From positions 1-64,000 of the forward strand of contig NZ_LQQO01000034.1 in assembly GCF_001619955.1 (NCBI RefSeq): a stretch of DNA of 64,000 nt, given 5' to 3'. This DNA is from Sphingomonas hankookensis. Lineage in GTDB: Bacteria; Pseudomonadota; Alphaproteobacteria; Sphingomonadales; Sphingomonadaceae. The position numbers were made by a program, and so were the translations under genes. Below the pieces are notes generated by a model. The model saw only the letters and a list, made by a program, of their open reading frames with translations. It had not been told where the DNA came from and made no database searches. Positions 60,792-64,000 of the stretch are shown here, one piece after another (the stretch's first letter is position 1; every line of letters begins with the position of its first letter).

Positions 60792-62284
60792 AACGATCCT
60801 TGCAGGCGGCAGAGTTCCGGGCGGATGTCGCCGTCGCGCGGGGTGGCGCCGCGGGCGTCGAACAGGATGTTGGCGGGCTTGCCCCGGACGCTGCGCGCCC
60901 AGGCCGGACGGCCATCGCCATTGGGATCGCCGGTGGTGGCGAAGGCGACCCAGTAATCCTGCATCCAGACCGGCCCGGCGCGGCGATCGTTGAAGATATA
61001 GTCGATCTCGGCCGCATGGGTCGTCGGCCCCGCCCCGCCGTCGCGCGCCATGTCGAACTCGTAGCGCCATACCGGCCAGTTGCGGGTGGCGAGCAGGTTG
61101 GCGAGGCTGCCCGCCGGGCAGCGGAAGGTGGCGTCGGTCGCGATCTGCTGGTCGCGGGTGCCAAGGCGCGGATGCGGCAGCGGATCGGGTTCGTCGAGCC
61201 GGTAGAAGGTCCGCGCGCCCTCGGCATTGGCGCCGAACGACAGGTCGACGAACCCGTCGCGTGCCGGACGGCCGCCGGGCAGGTCGAGTTCGAGCACGTT
61301 GCTGCCGATAATCACCGGACGCTTCGGCGCGGTGACGAACAGCCGGTCGGGCGTGTCGGGCAGGACCGCGCCGTCGATGGTCGTGCGCAGATAGAGATAA
61401 TCGTCGGCGGTCAGCTTCGCATCGTGCAGCTTCAGGTCGGCCGCCAGCAACGCGGCGGGCGATACGGTGCGAAGACTCGCGCTGCCACGGGTGCCGAGCA
61501 GTACGTCCAACTGGTCGCCGATGCGGAACGCTTCCTTGAGCGGACGCCATGGCAGGCCGAAGCCGGGGGTGCCCGACTCCATCGCGGCCTTGGCGAACAG
61601 TCCGCGCGCCAGCGGCGAGGCGAGGAGGAGCGACACGTCCTGCGATCCGGCGCTTTCCCCGGCGATGGTGACGTTGTCGGGATCGCCGCCGAACTTGGCG
61701 ATGTTGTCGCGAACCCAGCGCAGCGCCGCGATCTGGTCCATCAGGCCGTAATTGCCGCTCTTGCCCTCCGCTTCCGCCGCCAGCGCCCGGTGGGGCAGGA
61801 AGCCGAAGATGCCGAGCCGGTACTGGATGGCGACGACGACGACCCCGCGCTTGCCGATCGACGACAGCGCCATGTCGCCCGCCGATCCCGCGCGGTTGCT
61901 GCCGCCGTGAATCCACACGATCACCGGACGCTTGCCGGTCAGCGCCGGGGTGCCGACGTCGAGCGTCAGGCAGTCCTCGCTGGCGAACACATGGTCGGCG
62001 CGGTTCCAGCCATAGTCGTTCTGGAGACAGGCCGGCGCGCGGGCGGTGGTAGTGCGGATGCCGGTCCATTCGACCACCGGCTGCGGTTCGCGCCAGCGGT
62101 TGGCGGCCAGCGGCGGCGCGGCGAAGGGGATACCGCGAAAGAGGATGCGGTCGGCCTCGGCCCTGCCCTCGACGATGCCGCCGGAGACCGAGACGCGGGG
62201 TGGGGTCGGGGCAGCAGGGGTGGCTTCCTGTGCGGTGGCGGGGGTTGTCGCGGCGAGGAGGAGAGTTGCCCAGATTGCCTTCAT
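60788..62284 (-). CDS. secreted type-B carboxylesterase
   Basis: A 498-residue alpha/beta hydrolase with a signal peptide (MKAIWATLLLAATTPATAQ). Oxyanion hole HGGSN (126-130), nucleophile elbow GESAGS (Ser211), GNYGLMDQIAALRWVRDNIA and catalytic His region THAAEIDYIF. It hydrolyses carboxyl esters; the substrate is not predicted. It overlaps the SGNH gene, so a two-enzyme deacylation operon is likely. Both follow the GH3 gene on the same strand after a repeat gap. Confidence 0.9.
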   Translation of the reverse strand: MKAIWATLLLAATTPATAQEATPAAPTPPRVSVSGGIVEGRAEADRILFRGIPFAAPPLAANRWREPQPVVEWTGIRTTTARAPACLQNDYGWNRADHVFASEDCLTLDVGTPALTGKRPVIVWIHGGSNRAGSAGDMALSSIGKRGVVVVAIQYRLGIFGFLPHRALAAEAEGKSGNYGLMDQIAALRWVRDNIAKFGGDPDNVTIAGESAGSQDVSLLLASPLARGLFAKAAMESGTPGFGLPWRPLKEAFRIGDQLDVLLGTRGSASLRTVSPAALLAADLKLHDAKLTADDYLYLRTTIDGAVLPDTPDRLFVTAPKRPVIIGSNVLELDLPGGRPARDGFVDLSFGANAEGARTFYRLDEPDPLPHPRLGTRDQQIATDATFRCPAGSLANLLATRNWPVWRYEFDMARDGGAGPTTHAAEIDYIFNDRRAGPVWMQDYWVAFATTGDPNGDGRPAWARSVRGKPANILFDARGATPRDGDIRPELCRLQGSL

Positions 62285-62321
62285 CGCCGTGCCCCTGTGT
62301 TGCCGTCCGCGTTCGGGTAGC

Positions 62322-62464
62322 AAATCCTCCCCGGCACGGGGAGGGGGACCGTCGCCGTAGGTGATGGTGGAGGGGGCTCGCCCCGCAACGCAACGGTTCC
62401 GTAGGCGGATACCCCCCTCCACCATGCTGCGCATGGTCCCCCTCCCCGCGGATCGGGGAGGACC
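62322..62464. repeat. GGTGGAGGGGG/CCCCCTCCACC inverted repeat, family F
   Basis: Left arm with CCTCCCCGGCACGGGGAGGG and GGTGGAGGGGGC; right arm the inverse, with CCCCCCTCCACCATGCTGCG and CCCTCCCCG. It occupies nearly the whole gap between the GH3 and carboxylesterase genes. Confidence 0.85.
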
Positions 62465-62466
62465 TT

Positions 62467-64000
62467 TTACTTGCAGCTGAGCTTCACGTCCGCCGTGGTG
62501 CCGAGCGCGACGCGTGCCACGCTGACCGTCATCGTGCCGTCGGTGGTCAGCACGAACGGCGTGTCGACCTTGCCCATGTTCACATTGCCGCCGAAGCATT
62601 TGAGCGGCACGCCCAGCGTCTTCCACTGGCCGGTGCCCAGCGGTTCGAGCCGGCCGAGCGCCACCTGCCCGCTACCCGGACCGCTGCGCAGCGACAGGGT
62701 GACCGGCCTGGTCGGGGCGGCATCGACCCGCATCGTCGCGGTCAGCATCACGTCGCCATTGGTCTGGCGCGTCAGGTCGACCGGCGACTGGGTGCTGAGC
62801 AGGATCTGCGCCGGGCCGCTGCCATCGACGACGAAGCGGCGCGCGCCTTCCTGAACACCATGGTCGGTCGCGGTGACCTTCACGCGGCCGGCGCCCGACT
62901 GTGCCGGGACCGTCGTGATGCGGGTATTGCCGCCGGTGCCGGCGCCGCCGACCTCCAGCGACCATGCGGTCGCGGGCAGGCCCTTGTCCATGAACACGTC
63001 GCCGGCATCGGCTTCGGCCACCTTGGCGTCCTCCGACAGGGTCGGCACGACCGTCCTGCTGGCGCCGGTCAGGCCATAGCCCAGCGGAAACTGGGTCGGA
63101 CCGGTGGCATCCGCCGTCGCCGGCCACGGGAAGGACAAGGTGCCGGTGAAGTCGCGCTTCGCCTTGCCACTGCGGTCCTTGAGCAGCACATCGGCGACCC
63201 CAGCCCCTTCCGATCCGGGCAGCCACGCGACGACGAACGCATCGGCGGCGTTGATCGCGGCGTTCACGAACAGCGGGCGACCGGTCAGCATGACGGCGAC
63301 GACGGGAATGCCCTGCGCCTTCAGCTTCTTCATGGTTTCAATGGGTTGGCGCAGTTCGGGGCGCAGCTGCAGCGTCTTGATGTCACCCTGGAACTCGGCA
63401 TAGGGCGTTTCGCCGAACACGACGATCGCCGCATCGGGCTTGGCGCCGGTGAAGCTGCCATCGGGCGACAGCATGGCCGAACCGCCCGCCGCCTTGGCCG
63501 CGGCGTCGATCCCCTGGTAGATCGAGGTCGCGCCGGGGAAATATTTCGGATCGATCCCCGTCCCCTGCCACGTCAGCGTCCAGCCGCCCGACTGGCGCGC
63601 GACGTCGTCGGCCCCGTCACCGGCGACCAGCACCCGAGCCCCGGCCTTGATCGGCAGCAGCGAACCGTTGTTCTTGAGCAGCACCAGCGACTTGGCCACC
63701 GCTTCGCGCGCGATCGCGCGGTGCTCAGGGCTGCCGAGCAGGTCGAACTTGCCCGACAGCGGGCGCGACGACGGCTTGCCCGCGTCGAACAGACCGGCGC
63801 GCAGCTTAACGCGCAGGATGTTGGATACGGCGTCGTCGAGGCGTGCCATCGGGACTTCGCCCGACTTCACTTGGGCGACCAGGTTTTCCCAGATCGGCTT
63901 CCAGCTGTCGGGCGCCATGTACATGTCGAGACCGGCGTTGATCGCACGCGGGCACGACGCGTTGGTGCAGCCCGCCACCTGGCCATGCGCGTTCCAGTCG
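62467..64000 (-). CDS. GH3 family beta-glucosidase-like enzyme (5' end beyond window)
   Basis: The visible C-terminal 510 or so residues of a GH3 enzyme; the gene enters from the right edge. The first codons read DWNAHGQV, the catalytic-Asp region (SDW-type), so most of the N-terminal barrel is missing. Then come the second domain (GHRAIAREAVAKSLVLLKNN, GDGADDVARQSGGWTLTWQG, VVFGETPYAEFQGD) and a C-terminal galactose-binding-like domain (VDGSGPAQILLSTQSPVDLT … CFGGNVNMG) of the ExoP type. Such enzymes release glucose or related sugars from beta-glucans in the periplasm. Confidence 0.9.
   Translation of the reverse strand, partial: DWNAHGQVAGCTNASCPRAINAGLDMYMAPDSWKPIWENLVAQVKSGEVPMARLDDAVSNILRVKLRAGLFDAGKPSSRPLSGKFDLLGSPEHRAIAREAVAKSLVLLKNNGSLLPIKAGARVLVAGDGADDVARQSGGWTLTWQGTGIDPKYFPGATSIYQGIDAAAKAAGGSAMLSPDGSFTGAKPDAAIVVFGETPYAEFQGDIKTLQLRPELRQPIETMKKLKAQGIPVVAVMLTGRPLFVNAAINAADAFVVAWLPGSEGAGVADVLLKDRSGKAKRDFTGTLSFPWPATADATGPTQFPLGYGLTGASRTVVPTLSEDAKVAEADAGDVFMDKGLPATAWSLEVGGAGTGGNTRITTVPAQSGAGRVKVTATDHGVQEGARRFVVDGSGPAQILLSTQSPVDLTRQTNGDVMLTATMRVDAAPTRPVTLSLRSGPGSGQVALGRLEPLGTGQWKTLGVPLKCFGGNVNMGKVDTPFVLTTDGTMTVSVARVALGTTADVKLSCK

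Noticed and set aside
60792-62393. Upstream extension of the SGNH hydrolase frame to 778 aa
   Set aside because: The extension overlaps the whole carboxylesterase gene in another frame; the true start is the ATG at 60791 with a Tat-like signal.

Overview
The window looks like chromosomal DNA of a sphingomonad (Alphaproteobacteria, Sphingomonadaceae, most like Sphingomonas). The grounds are very high GC, a MipZ division-positioning ATPase, a PgmG-type phosphohexomutase, TonB-dependent receptor plus GH43 carbohydrate genes, PmtA-type phosphatidylcholine synthesis, and many GC-rich palindromic intergenic repeats of the kind common in sphingomonad genomes. The genus is inferred from gene content, not from a marker gene.

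Layout. 1-2183 is an accessory edge: a serine recombinase, three small proteins and 640 bp with no gene. 2184-5958 is a signalling pair (MHYT-PAS-GGDEF-EAL protein and a chemoreceptor). 6180-10175 holds an S9 peptidase, a small secreted protein behind a sigma54-like promoter, and an aldo/keto reductase. 10412-17488 is a tight four-gene operon: AstC/ArgD-type aminotransferase, AstD-type dehydrogenase, HglS 2-oxoadipate decarboxylase, and a YdiJ-type D-2-hydroxyglutarate dehydrogenase. It reads as a lysine/2-aminoadipate to 2-oxoglutarate route, followed by a convergent LysR gene. 18991-27771 is housekeeping: ExoX-like exonuclease, PgmG, J-domain protein, MipZ, PanC, PEP carboxylase. 28031-33787 has a HAD phosphatase, an Mla lipid-transport operon (STAS-MlaE, MlaF, MlaD, lipoprotein), a LysE exporter and a cyclophilin, then tRNA-Ser(GGA).

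34077-40112 is an arabinan-utilisation locus (TonB receptor and three GH43 enzymes, one strand). 40373-48178 has a beta-lactamase-fold hydrolase, a DUF808 membrane protein, two paralogous chemoreceptors (one with a tandem 39-residue HAMP-like array) and an OprB-like porin. 48305-55436 is rich in envelope-lipid genes: GT4 glycosyltransferase, LpxH-like phosphoesterase, PmtA, an Mpo1/DUF962-like protein, a long class III aminotransferase and phosphatidylserine decarboxylase. 55600-64000 carries an amidohydrolase, an M61 peptidase, a ROK kinase, an SGNH hydrolase, a type-B carboxylesterase and a GH3 beta-glucosidase cut by the window end.

The most striking non-genic signals are a 131-bp multi-stem palindromic element read in frame inside the D-2-hydroxyglutarate dehydrogenase gene, a 188-bp MITE-like element after that operon, and at least six families of intergenic repeats. 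One family (core AGTGTGAACTTAGTGAACTT, three copies) is AT-rich and unlike the others. No CRISPR array, rRNA operon or complete insertion sequence was seen.
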